From contig JAWKUB010000013.1 of NCBI GenBank assembly GCA_041398745.1, forward strand, positions 1 to 64,000: 64,000 nt of DNA. The letters are read 5' to 3'. The notes under the pieces were generated by a model. That model made no database searches. It saw only the letters and a list, made by a program, of their open reading frames with translations, and was not told the DNA's origin. Shown here one piece after another: positions 15,891 to 24,642 of this stretch (the first letter of the stretch is position 1; each line of letters begins with the position of its first letter). The translations under genes and the position numbers were made by a program. Source of the DNA: JACKHO01 sp041398745 (GTDB lineage: Bacteria > Planctomycetota > Planctomycetia > Planctomycetales > Planctomycetaceae).

Positions 15891-18800
15891 TCACCGCCTC
15901 CAATCTCCTGCCCCACTGCGAGCAGCCGAATCCCCAAGTCCTCCAGTCTTTGGACCACTCGTTGCCGAGGTGGTTCAGTTCCAAAGCAGGCGTAAAGACC
16001 TTCCTGAGCCTTCATCCAGAACAACGGCTCCGCAACGATCTCACCAGACTTGGTGAGAATTGGCTCTTGGTTCAGCTTGGTCTGATTCCAAAAGCCCGTT
16101 AGCCACTTGCGATGCTCGTTGCCGATGATGTCGAGGATGTCCACGAGATCATCCTGCGGACTGATTTCGTTATCGACCTTCGGGCGTTCGTGAAGATTGT
16201 CGAGACAGTCTTCGATGACTTCGTACAAGTGCCTTGCGTGCCGATTGTTCATCTTCTGGGCGAAAACCGTCAGGATCGATCTGGCACGAGTCATGGCAAC
16301 GTACAGGTTGTTGGCCAGCACGCCCTTGTCATTCGCCGTGTACTGATCGGCAGCCGGAACGATCACAACTTCCGAATCGTAGCCCTTGAACGAATGCGAT
16401 GTCGTCGCCAGCAGTATGCGACTGCTGCGTTCAAATGGCTTGTTCGTCTGGACTGAAAACTCCACTCCCAGATCAGCGAGGCGTGGAGCAACCTGCGTTT
16501 CGAGGCGATACTTGATGTTCTTACCGTTGTAGAGCAAACAGATGTCCGATGGCTGCACGCCCTCGACTTCAATCAGTTCACGGCAGTAGTCGGCAATCGC
16601 CTCGAACTCCTGATCCAGATTCATGTACTGCCGGAAGCTCGGCTTAGGGCCGTCAATTTGATTGAACCGCACAGTCCACCAATCCGTTCCATTACGTTGC
16701 GTGCGTTCAATCAGCCCACGAGTCACCATCTCCTTGTGGTCAGGATTGTTCTCGGGCGGCTGTAGCCGATAGAGGACGTTCAGGGCGAACTCTGTGATCG
16801 GCTTCGTGCTTCGAAAGCTCTCCTTCATGACCGTTGAGCGGCCCCGCATGTCGAGGCCAAGTTCCGACCAAGTAGGCGTTCCTCGTCCGTAGATGTTCTG
16901 AGCATTGTCGTAGAAGATGTTGACCGACCGGCTGTTGTTGTCGTCATCGTCTGCTTGACGCACGATGCCAGCCAGCAGCTTCAGCGTATTCGGCCCCATG
17001 TCCTGAGCTTCGTCGATGAAAAGGGCGTCACACCGAGGCTTGATGTCATCGACCGACTTGCGACTCAAGTACGCAGCAGCGGCATCGTCGTATTCAAAGC
17101 CAAAAGACTGAGATGACAGCCCTGCCTCGGGAAGCAGTACATCCAGAATCTCCCGAATGTGTCGAAGGGAAACTCGATCCCACGGGAAAGACTTTCCCCC
17201 GGTTTCCTTTTCCCATGCGGATTCAATCGAATCGCCGATGAGGGATTGCAGCGAACGGTTGGCAAACACTGCCCAGATTCGGACATTCTGCTGACCGGCG
17301 AGCCGCCTTACGGTCTGCATCAGCCAGTGCGCCAGCACCACCGTCTTTCCACTTCCGGCGACACCTCGAACGAGGCGAGGTTTGCCATCAAGCTCCAGCC
17401 CGCAGAGCCGTTCCTGTTCGTGTGAAAGAACTGGCCTGAGTTCTTTGCGCTTCGCAAGCTGGTATCCGACTGAGTTGGCGTCCCGCACCATCGATCCATT
17501 CGGTGGTGAATACTCGACTTTTGCCGGAACACTTTCCCACGTCAGCTTCTTGCCTTGCTTTCGCAGAACCTTGGGGGCGAGGTGACGAAGCAATGGGCGC
17601 AGATACGGCTCATCCATCTCCGCTCGGCTGGACAATACGACGATGGCTTCCCTCGAACGACTCAGTGCGACGTTGACGAGTCTCTTCCACTCGTCGTAAG
17701 GCCAACTGTAGCTGCCTGCATTGACGGTATCGAAGACGACGATATCGGCTTCGGACCCTTGCTGGCTGTGGACCGTCGATGCTGACCAAGAATGAAGTTC
17801 ATTGGTTGCCAAGTATGAAGCGATGTCTTTCGCTTGCGCCTTGAACGGCGAAATGAACATCCCTGTCGCAGCACGCATTGACGGATCGGAGAAGAGCCGA
17901 TCCAGAACTCCTGTTGTCGCCACTCGAATCCAACTGCGATTCCCCGGACCACGTTCGGCCCGAATCGCTGGCAGTTCCTCGCCGTCGTCATCGAGAACGT
18001 ACCAGATGGTCCTTGGCTGATTGCACAGAACATCAGGCAACGAGAACGCACGGCTGTTGACCTCCGGGGCCGTCGTCAGAAAGCCATCATACTGGTAGGC
18101 CGATACGACTGAGCAGACATCAGCGTGCATCCGGCGCTGTTCCTGAAGAACATGCACTCCGAATTCATCAGTCTTGATGCTCTCCAAGTGGCTCAGGCCA
18201 CTATTGGCAAGCCAAGTCATCTGGTTCGTGGGAAGGATGCGGCTGATTCGACTGATGGGAGCAAGCTGCTTCGAATCCCCGACCAGCACCACACGGCGAC
18301 TCGCAAGCAGCGAGAGGGCGGCAACAGCCGCCCGTGAGATCAGTCCCGCTTCGTCGATGAAGATGGTCGTGAATGGAGCAACACCTCGCTCGATATCATC
18401 CTTCACGTCCTCGCATTTCAGGAATGTTGTCGCTCGGAAGGCCGTTGCAACGACGCCCCGCACTTCTTCATCAAGGAAGTTCCTTTGGGCAGCATCCCGC
18501 ATCTGCTCCCGCAATTCCTTGATTTGCTTGCGAATCAGGGCCTTTGTTTCCGAATCAGTTGCCCGAGCGAGTTGCAGCACGAGTTCTTCGATCTGAGCGA
18601 GGAACTCAGTCTCGGTTCCACGCAACATCGCCGTCAGGTCTTCGGACTCGAACTTTTGTAATGACGCACCTTTCCCGATCCTCAGCAGCGAGCCATTTGC
18701 CAGTTCTGTCGGTGCAACGTCCTTTGCCGCCCGCCCGATGGCAATGGCGGCGGCATCCGTTGCCCGATTGGTGGTCGAGACGACGAGAACACGCTCCGTT

Positions 18801-19522
18801 TCGTCCGCCAGAACGTTTGCCACCTGATGGCCGGTAGTGAATGTCTTGCCGGTGCCCGGTGGTCCCCACAGAATGCTCCACGCCTTCGACCACCACAGCT
18901 TCAACTTGGTCAGGCCAATATCTCGGTAGGCGTCCACATCGGGATGGACGCCACCCTCCGCAGCCAGCAGGCGACTGGGGAGCATCTCCCGAATCTGATC
19001 GAAGGCTGGCTCATGGAACACGGCGTTGAGAAACGCCAGAAACTCGAAGGGACGGACGTAGAACGATCCGGTCGTTGGTGGATGCTCTGGATTCGAAACA
19101 ACGACGAAGATGCGACCCGTCGCTTCGTCCACTTCCAGAATTTCGCCGGTCCAGAGGATCGAATCCTCTATGTCGATCTCGTCTGTCTCCTCACCGAAGA
19201 GCGACTTCGGGTCGTCGGCGAATTCCTTCAACAAGAGCGGTCGAAACGCTACCGCTCCTTCCCATGTCCAGTCGAACTCAACGGCGTGGCCGACCTCAAG
19301 AATGAAAACAGTTCCAGTCTCAGTCTCGGAGAGAACTTTGACGCTACGGCATCGCAGTCGCTTCCACTTCACCGAGTCTCGGAACTCACGCCGAATCGCT
19401 TCCTTGGCGTCGTCGAGGCTGTCGCTGTTGGCCTCGGGCAGATCAAGTCGAATAGGAAAGCGGGCCTGTACGAAGCTGTCTTCGAGCAGTTCGTCGTCAT
19501 CGGCTTCATCGTGGTCGAGCAT
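15887..19522 (-). CDS. Tandem SF1 double-helicase protein
   Basis: 1211 residues with two complete SF1 motors. Motor 1 is Upf1-like: Walker A GPPGTGKT (about 219), Walker B IFIDEAGL (about 388), VLVGDSKQL, then WSASTVHSQQGSEADIVVF and NVALSRSREAIVVL. Motor 2 is UvrD/DUF2075-like: Walker A GVAGSGKT (about 718), LFIDEAQDM, SFKGYDSEVVIV and NLYVAMTRARSIL. No nuclease motif seen. Coupled by ATGA to the hydrolase-protease and 20 nt downstream of an XRE regulator. Likely a nucleic-acid translocating sensor in a defence operon. The fusion of two SF1 types in one chain is uncommon. Confidence 0.85.
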   Translation of the reverse strand: MLDHDEADDDELLEDSFVQARFPIRLDLPEANSDSLDDAKEAIRREFRDSVKWKRLRCRSVKVLSETETGTVFILEVGHAVEFDWTWEGAVAFRPLLLKEFADDPKSLFGEETDEIDIEDSILWTGEILEVDEATGRIFVVVSNPEHPPTTGSFYVRPFEFLAFLNAVFHEPAFDQIREMLPSRLLAAEGGVHPDVDAYRDIGLTKLKLWWSKAWSILWGPPGTGKTFTTGHQVANVLADETERVLVVSTTNRATDAAAIAIGRAAKDVAPTELANGSLLRIGKGASLQKFESEDLTAMLRGTETEFLAQIEELVLQLARATDSETKALIRKQIKELREQMRDAAQRNFLDEEVRGVVATAFRATTFLKCEDVKDDIERGVAPFTTIFIDEAGLISRAAVAALSLLASRRVVLVGDSKQLAPISRISRILPTNQMTWLANSGLSHLESIKTDEFGVHVLQEQRRMHADVCSVVSAYQYDGFLTTAPEVNSRAFSLPDVLCNQPRTIWYVLDDDGEELPAIRAERGPGNRSWIRVATTGVLDRLFSDPSMRAATGMFISPFKAQAKDIASYLATNELHSWSASTVHSQQGSEADIVVFDTVNAGSYSWPYDEWKRLVNVALSRSREAIVVLSSRAEMDEPYLRPLLRHLAPKVLRKQGKKLTWESVPAKVEYSPPNGSMVRDANSVGYQLAKRKELRPVLSHEQERLCGLELDGKPRLVRGVAGSGKTVVLAHWLMQTVRRLAGQQNVRIWAVFANRSLQSLIGDSIESAWEKETGGKSFPWDRVSLRHIREILDVLLPEAGLSSQSFGFEYDDAAAAYLSRKSVDDIKPRCDALFIDEAQDMGPNTLKLLAGIVRQADDDDNNSRSVNIFYDNAQNIYGRGTPTWSELGLDMRGRSTVMKESFRSTKPITEFALNVLYRLQPPENNPDHKEMVTRGLIERTQRNGTDWWTVRFNQIDGPKPSFRQYMNLDQEFEAIADYCRELIEVEGVQPSDICLLYNGKNIKYRLETQVAPRLADLGVEFSVQTNKPFERSSRILLATTSHSFKGYDSEVVIVPAADQYTANDKGVLANNLYVAMTRARSILTVFAQKMNNRHARHLYEVIEDCLDNLHERPKVDNEISPQDDLVDILDIIGNEHRKWLTGFWNQTKLNQEPILTKSGEIVAEPLFWMKAQEGLYACFGTEPPRQRVVQRLEDLGIRLLAVGQEIGGGE

Positions 19523-19542
19523 GGCCGCTTGCCCATCATCGT

Positions 19543-19875
19543 TTACTTCTTGCTCACTCCGAGTTTCGACAACAGTTCATCCATGTGGGCATCGTCAAGG
19601 TCCGCAAATTGCTGAAACGCTTCGGGACGTTCCCGAATTCGTTTCTTCAGTGATGGCGGAACACGATCTGTGAGCAGCAGCAGTTCGTCCTCATTGGCGT
19701 CGAGTTCTGACGCCAGCTTGTGGATGAACTTCTCAGACGGATAGTCCCCGAAGTGCAGCCGCTCGTTCTCGACCTTCGAGATGTACGAAACACTGACTCC
19801 CAGACGCTCAGCCAGATCACGCTGGGTGAACCCTCGTGTCTCTCGAAGTTCTCGAACTCGACGACCGAACTGCAT
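19543..19875 (-). CDS. XRE-family HTH regulator
   Basis: 110 residues from MQFGRRVRELRETRGFTQ. The five-helix XRE domain covers about 1-60 (TQRDLAERLGVSVSYISKVENE). A C-terminal helical part (DELLLLTDRVPPSLKKRIRERPEAFQQFADL) recalls regulators found with restriction and defence genes. Divergent from the SNF2 helicase operon, with a 124-bp shared promoter region; likely represses both sides and itself. Confidence 0.88.
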   Translation of the reverse strand: MQFGRRVRELRETRGFTQRDLAERLGVSVSYISKVENERLHFGDYPSEKFIHKLASELDANEDELLLLTDRVPPSLKKRIRERPEAFQQFADLDDAHMDELLSKLGVSKK

Positions 19876-19926
19876 CACCGTAGGTCTTTGGCGCAGCGAT
19901 TTGGGGCACCGAGGGCATCCATCTGA

Positions 19927-19955
19927 TTGCCGCTCACAGTGAATTAGCGTATGCT
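19927..19955 (+). promoter_or_regulatory. Candidate sigma-70 promoter of the SNF2 operon
   Basis: TTGCCG (19927-19932), 17-nt spacer, TATGCT (19950-19955); each box matches consensus at 4 of 6 positions. It lies 45 nt before the ATG at 20000, in the divergent region next to the XRE gene. The -10 box is part of an AGCnnnnGCT dyad that could be an operator. Confidence 0.45.
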
Positions 19956-19999
19956 GCCCGTACTTTTTGGTCAACCACACGGAGAGAACAACGGGGCCA

Positions 20000-22930
20000 A
20001 TGACGCCGTACCACTGCCAATACTGGGCGCACTTGCTCACCCTCAAGGGAGCGGGTGGCAGCATCGAGAACCTGACTCGTTCGATTTCGAACGCACGGGT
20101 AGACCTGAATCCCCATCAGGTCGATGCGGCTCTGTTTGCGCTGCGGTCGCCGTTGTCCAAGGGAGCCATTCTCGCTGATGAGGTCGGCCTCGGAAAAACG
20201 ATTGAAGCGGGGATCGTTCTCGCTCAACGCTGGGCCGAAAGAAAACGCCGCATCCTGCTGATCGTCCCAGCCACGCTCCGCAAGCAGTGGCAACAGGAAC
20301 TCGACGAGAAGTTCTTTCTGCCGTCCGTTGTGATGGATTCCGTCCTGTTCAACCGAATGCGGAAGGCGGGAGAGGGCAACCCGTTCCTGCAAGACGACAA
20401 GATCATCATTTGCTCGTACCACTTCGTCTCAGCGAAGGCACAGAGCATCCAGAATGTCCCGTGGGACTTGGTGGGGATTGACGAAGCCCATCGACTGCGA
20501 AACGTCTTCAAGCCGCAGAGCAAGATGGCCCGGCGAATTGCTGATTCCATCGGCCCGGCCCACAAGCTGCTCCTGACAGCCACGCCCCTCCAGAACTCAT
20601 TGATGGAGTTGTACGGGCTGGTTAGTGTGATCGATGAGCATGTCTTCGGTGATGCCGCCTCCTTCCGAGACCAGTTCGTTAAGGCGGGCAGCGAGTCGGA
20701 GCGAAATACCCAGCTTCGCAGCCGTCTGATGCCGGTCTGCATTCGCACGCTGCGAAAGCAGGTTGTCGAGTACATTCCCTACACCAACCGAATTCCGATC
20801 ACGCAGGACTTCACGCCGAGCGATGAAGAACATGAGCTTTACGAGAGTGTGTCAGCCTTCCTGCAACGGGAGACACTGATCTCCCTGCCAGCGAGTCAGC
20901 GGCAACTCATCACGCTGGTCCTTCGCAAGCTGCTGGCCTCATCGACGTTTGCCATCGCTGGCACGCTGCAAGGTCTGGTGGGTCGGCTCCGCAATCTCAA
21001 GCGGGTGGTCGCTATCCAGCAGGCCCAATCACAAGCCAAGCCGGTCGAAGAATCCCCGGCGTCAGCGTCGGAATTGATCGACGAAAGTGACTTCGAATCA
21101 ATTCTGGAACTGGAAGACGAGTGGGAACCGGACGACGAGCCGGTGGCCGACGAACCGACTCCACAGGCAGAAGCGCCCCCCGAGGCCCTGCCACAGTCTC
21201 TCGACATCGACCCGAAATTGTTGGAGGAAGAACTTCAAGAACTCCTCGGCTTCTCCCAACTTGCCAGTCGGATCACTGCCAATGCCAAAGGGGAAGCACT
21301 GCTCCCCGCCCTCGACACCGCCTTCCGACGTGCCGATCAACTGGGTGCGGCAAGAAAGGCCGTCATCTTCACCGAGTCACGTCGCACGCAGCAGTATCTT
21401 CTCGAACTTCTGTCGAAGCGGGGCTACGAGGGCCAGTTGGTGCTGATGAACGGCACCAACGCCGACCCGGTGTCGAAGGACATCTACGAACGATGGCTGG
21501 CTCGCCATGCAGGTGAAGATTGTGTCAGCGGCTCGAAGCCCGTCGATATCAAAGCGGCCATCGTCGAAGAATTCCGTGACCGGGCTTCGATCATGATTGC
21601 CACCGAAGCGGCGGCGGAAGGTGTCAACCTTCAGTTCTGCTCGCTCGTGGTCAATTTCGACCTGCCGTGGAACCCTCAGCGAATCGAACAGCGGATTGGT
21701 CGTTGTCATCGATACGGTCAGAAGCACGACGTGGTGGTCGTGAACTTCCTCAATCGCCGTAACGAGGCCGATCAGCGAGTCTTCGAGTTGCTCAGCGAGA
21801 AGTTCAAGTTGTTCGACGGCGTGTTCGGGTCGAGCGACGAAGTGCTGGGGGCTTTGGAATCCGGTGTCGATATCGAGCGGCGGATTGCCAGTGTTTACCA
21901 GAAGTGCCGCACGCCCGAAGAGATTGCCCAAGCCTTTGACGAACTCCAGTCGCAGTTGACCGATCAGATTCAGACCCGCATGGCTGGGACTCGCCAGACG
22001 TTGCTGGAGAACTTCGACGAGGAAGTCACCGAGCGACTGCGAGTCCATCGAGACAAGACGCTGGAGAGTCTGTCGGAGCGAGAACGCTGGCTGCTGTCCC
22101 TCACTCGCTCGGAACTGAACGGTGAAGCGACGTTTGATTCCCACCAGCCTCGCTTCAACTACACGGGCAACATTTCCCGTCAGGGCTACTACCACTTCGA
22201 CTGGAAGCAGGCCGAGAAGAACGGCGACACGTTTTACCGGCAGCAGCACCCGCTGGCGGCGCACCTGATTGAACAAGCCCAGAATCGGCAACTCTCCCCA
22301 GCCACGCTCAACTTTGACTACGCCAGACACGGCTCCGTCGTCAGTGCAGTTGAACCGCTACTTGGTCAGTGCGGCTGGCTGGAACTCTCCAAGCTGACGA
22401 TCACCTCGCTCGACACCGAAGAGTTTCTGCTGCTCACGGGAATAACCGACGACAGGGAAATGATCGATGACGACCGCTGCCGAAAGCTTCTTTCGCTCTC
22501 GGCGTCCATAGCCAACGGCGTCGAAGGTCCAGTCCCCGATCTGGCCGAACAGCGGAACGTCGAATTGACCAAACGTGTCCGAGAAGTCGAGCAGCGTAAC
22601 ATGAAGCACTTCGACGAAGAGGTGCTGAAGCTGGATCACTGGTCGGACGACTTGAAGCAGGGCTTGGAGCGGGAGATCAAGGAACTCGACAAGCAGATTC
22701 GGGAGGCTCGAAAGGTCGCTGCACTGGCGGCGTCCCTCAACGACAAGCTCGAAGCCCAAAAGTTGATCCGCACGCTGGAATCGACTCGGAAGGAGCGACG
22801 AAAACGACTGTTCGACGCTCAGGACGAGATCGACAGCCAGCGAGATGAATTGATTGCACGCATTGAGGTCCAGCTTGGTCAGAAGAAGTCGGTGACTCCG
22901 CTCTTCACGATTCGCTGGGCCTTGAACTGA
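20000..22930 (+). CDS. SNF2-family helicase (DrmD/RapA-like)
   Basis: 976 residues from MTPYHCQYWAHLL; the frame is open to a TTG at 19967. Motifs: Walker A DEVGLGKTIEAG (about 62), VGIDEAHRLRN, LLTATPLQN, then helicase C with TEAAAEGVNLQ and NPQRIEQRIGRCHRYGQ (about 555-575). A long acidic insertion (about 350-400) separates the two lobes. The C-terminal 350 residues are coiled-coil-rich (KELDKQIREARKVAALAAS). SNF2 motors translocate on duplex DNA without strand separation; DrmD of DISARM is a known defence example. First gene of the plus operon. Confidence 0.88.
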   Translation: MTPYHCQYWAHLLTLKGAGGSIENLTRSISNARVDLNPHQVDAALFALRSPLSKGAILADEVGLGKTIEAGIVLAQRWAERKRRILLIVPATLRKQWQQELDEKFFLPSVVMDSVLFNRMRKAGEGNPFLQDDKIIICSYHFVSAKAQSIQNVPWDLVGIDEAHRLRNVFKPQSKMARRIADSIGPAHKLLLTATPLQNSLMELYGLVSVIDEHVFGDAASFRDQFVKAGSESERNTQLRSRLMPVCIRTLRKQVVEYIPYTNRIPITQDFTPSDEEHELYESVSAFLQRETLISLPASQRQLITLVLRKLLASSTFAIAGTLQGLVGRLRNLKRVVAIQQAQSQAKPVEESPASASELIDESDFESILELEDEWEPDDEPVADEPTPQAEAPPEALPQSLDIDPKLLEEELQELLGFSQLASRITANAKGEALLPALDTAFRRADQLGAARKAVIFTESRRTQQYLLELLSKRGYEGQLVLMNGTNADPVSKDIYERWLARHAGEDCVSGSKPVDIKAAIVEEFRDRASIMIATEAAAEGVNLQFCSLVVNFDLPWNPQRIEQRIGRCHRYGQKHDVVVVNFLNRRNEADQRVFELLSEKFKLFDGVFGSSDEVLGALESGVDIERRIASVYQKCRTPEEIAQAFDELQSQLTDQIQTRMAGTRQTLLENFDEEVTERLRVHRDKTLESLSERERWLLSLTRSELNGEATFDSHQPRFNYTGNISRQGYYHFDWKQAEKNGDTFYRQQHPLAAHLIEQAQNRQLSPATLNFDYARHGSVVSAVEPLLGQCGWLELSKLTITSLDTEEFLLLTGITDDREMIDDDRCRKLLSLSASIANGVEGPVPDLAEQRNVELTKRVREVEQRNMKHFDEEVLKLDHWSDDLKQGLEREIKELDKQIREARKVAALAASLNDKLEAQKLIRTLESTRKERRKRLFDAQDEIDSQRDELIARIEVQLGQKKSVTPLFTIRWALN

Positions 22931-22953
22931 GAACACGGACAGGACGGACTGAC

Positions 22954-24642
22954 ATGGCAGGAAAACAAAAGTTGGAACTGACGTGGATCGGCAAGGAGAA
23001 CCGGCCTCGTCTGGAGCCACGCATCCTTCTCGAAGACCCCGAGAAGTCATACCACGCTGCGCACCGGGTCAGCGACAACGACATCTTCGACAACCGCCTG
23101 ATCTTCGGGGACAACCTGCTGGCGTTGAAGGCGTTGGAACAGGAGTTCACAGGGAAGATCAAGTGCATCTACATCGATCCTCCGTATAACACCGGATCGG
23201 CATTCGACCACTACGACGATGGGGTTGAACACAGCATGTGGCTCACGCTAATGCGTGATCGATTGGACGTTCTACATACTCTGCTACGGGATGATGGTTC
23301 ACTTTGGGTGAATCTTGACGACAACGAAGCACACTACTTCAAAGTAATGTGCGACGAAGTCTTCGGAAGAGGCAACTTTGTCGCTGATGTGACTTGGCAG
23401 AAGAAGCATGCACCCGGAAACAACCAAAAGGGTATCTCATCCGACTCGGATCATCTTCTCGTCTGGTGCAAAGATTCCCAGCGATGGACGTGGAATCTAT
23501 TGCCTCGATCTGCAAAGCAGGATTCGATCTACAAGAATCCCGACAATGACCCACGAGGACCTTGGCAGTCGGATAATCTGACAAGAGCAGAGTTTCGTGA
23601 GCGTGACTTCTATGCGATCGCTACACCCTCTGGACGTGAGGTGTTCCCTCCAAAGGGAAGAAGCTGGAGTCGGCCTCCAGAAGAAATCGAGCGACTAAGA
23701 GAGGACAATCGCCTCTGGTTTGGCCCCAAGGGCAACTCCGGGCCGAGGCTAAAGCGATTTTTGACTGAGGTTCAAGACGGTGTCGTCGCTCGAACAATTT
23801 GGCTTCGTGACGAGACGGGTTCAAACGATCTCGCAAAAAAAGAAGCAAAGCGATTCAATGACATCGACATCTTCGCTACCCCTAAGCCTGAGTCGCTATT
23901 ACACCGGATTATCCACATTGCTTCAAATATGGGCGACTGGGTACTAGACAGCTTTGCTGGGTCAGGAACAACCGGAGCGGTCGCCCAAAAGATGGGCCGC
24001 AGGTGGATCATGGTCGAGCTTGGCGACCACTGCCACACGCACATTATTCCTCGCCTGAAGAGAGTCATTGACGGTGATGATCCGGGCGGTGTCACGGAAG
24101 CGTGTGGGTGGCAGGGCGGTGGTGGCTTCCGTTACTACAGAATCGCCCCTTCACTCTTGGAGCAAGACGAATTTGGTAACTGGGTCATCAACCAGAAGTT
24201 CAATGCCGAGATGCTCGCCGAGGCGATGTGCAAGCTGGAAGGCTTCAACTACGCCCCCAGCGACGAATTCTACTGGCAACACGGTCACTCCACCGAGACC
24301 GACTTCATCTACGTCACCACGCAAACGCTGACTCGTGAGCAACTTCAGAAGCTTAGCGATGATGTCGGTGACAAACGCTCGCTCCTGATCTGCTGCGGTG
24401 CCTTCCGGGTCAAGAAGCTCGACGATTTTCCCAACCTGACGCTCAAGAAGATTCCTCGGGCTGTCATGGACAAGTGCGAATGGGGCAAGGACGACTACAG
24501 CCTCGAAATCAAGGCTCTCCCCGCTGCTCCGAAGTCTCAAGCCGATGAACCGGAAATCACGGACGATCTTCCCAAGAACAAGCGGAAAGCCCGCAAGATG
24601 CTCGACAAGACACCCACGCTGTTTGCGATGGAGGACGAATAA
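22954..24642 (+). CDS. Type III Mod-like N6-adenine/N4-cytosine methyltransferase
   Basis: 562 residues. Beta-class order: catalytic DPPYNTGS (about 74) precedes the SAM motif DSFAGSGTTGAVA (about 332), with the target-recognition region between. DPPY favours N6-adenine methylation. The region at 23260-24060 looks less GC-biased in codon choice than its flanks, as if the recognition domain had been exchanged. One-base overlap with the Res-like gene (TAATG) mirrors mod-res pairs of type III restriction systems. Confidence 0.9.
   Translation: MAGKQKLELTWIGKENRPRLEPRILLEDPEKSYHAAHRVSDNDIFDNRLIFGDNLLALKALEQEFTGKIKCIYIDPPYNTGSAFDHYDDGVEHSMWLTLMRDRLDVLHTLLRDDGSLWVNLDDNEAHYFKVMCDEVFGRGNFVADVTWQKKHAPGNNQKGISSDSDHLLVWCKDSQRWTWNLLPRSAKQDSIYKNPDNDPRGPWQSDNLTRAEFRERDFYAIATPSGREVFPPKGRSWSRPPEEIERLREDNRLWFGPKGNSGPRLKRFLTEVQDGVVARTIWLRDETGSNDLAKKEAKRFNDIDIFATPKPESLLHRIIHIASNMGDWVLDSFAGSGTTGAVAQKMGRRWIMVELGDHCHTHIIPRLKRVIDGDDPGGVTEACGWQGGGGFRYYRIAPSLLEQDEFGNWVINQKFNAEMLAEAMCKLEGFNYAPSDEFYWQHGHSTETDFIYVTTQTLTREQLQKLSDDVGDKRSLLICCGAFRVKKLDDFPNLTLKKIPRAVMDKCEWGKDDYSLEIKALPAAPKSQADEPEITDDLPKNKRKARKMLDKTPTLFAMEDE

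Noticed and set aside
21377..22330. 317-codon minus-strand frame inside the SNF2 gene
   Set aside because: Antisense of a well-supported helicase; no motifs.
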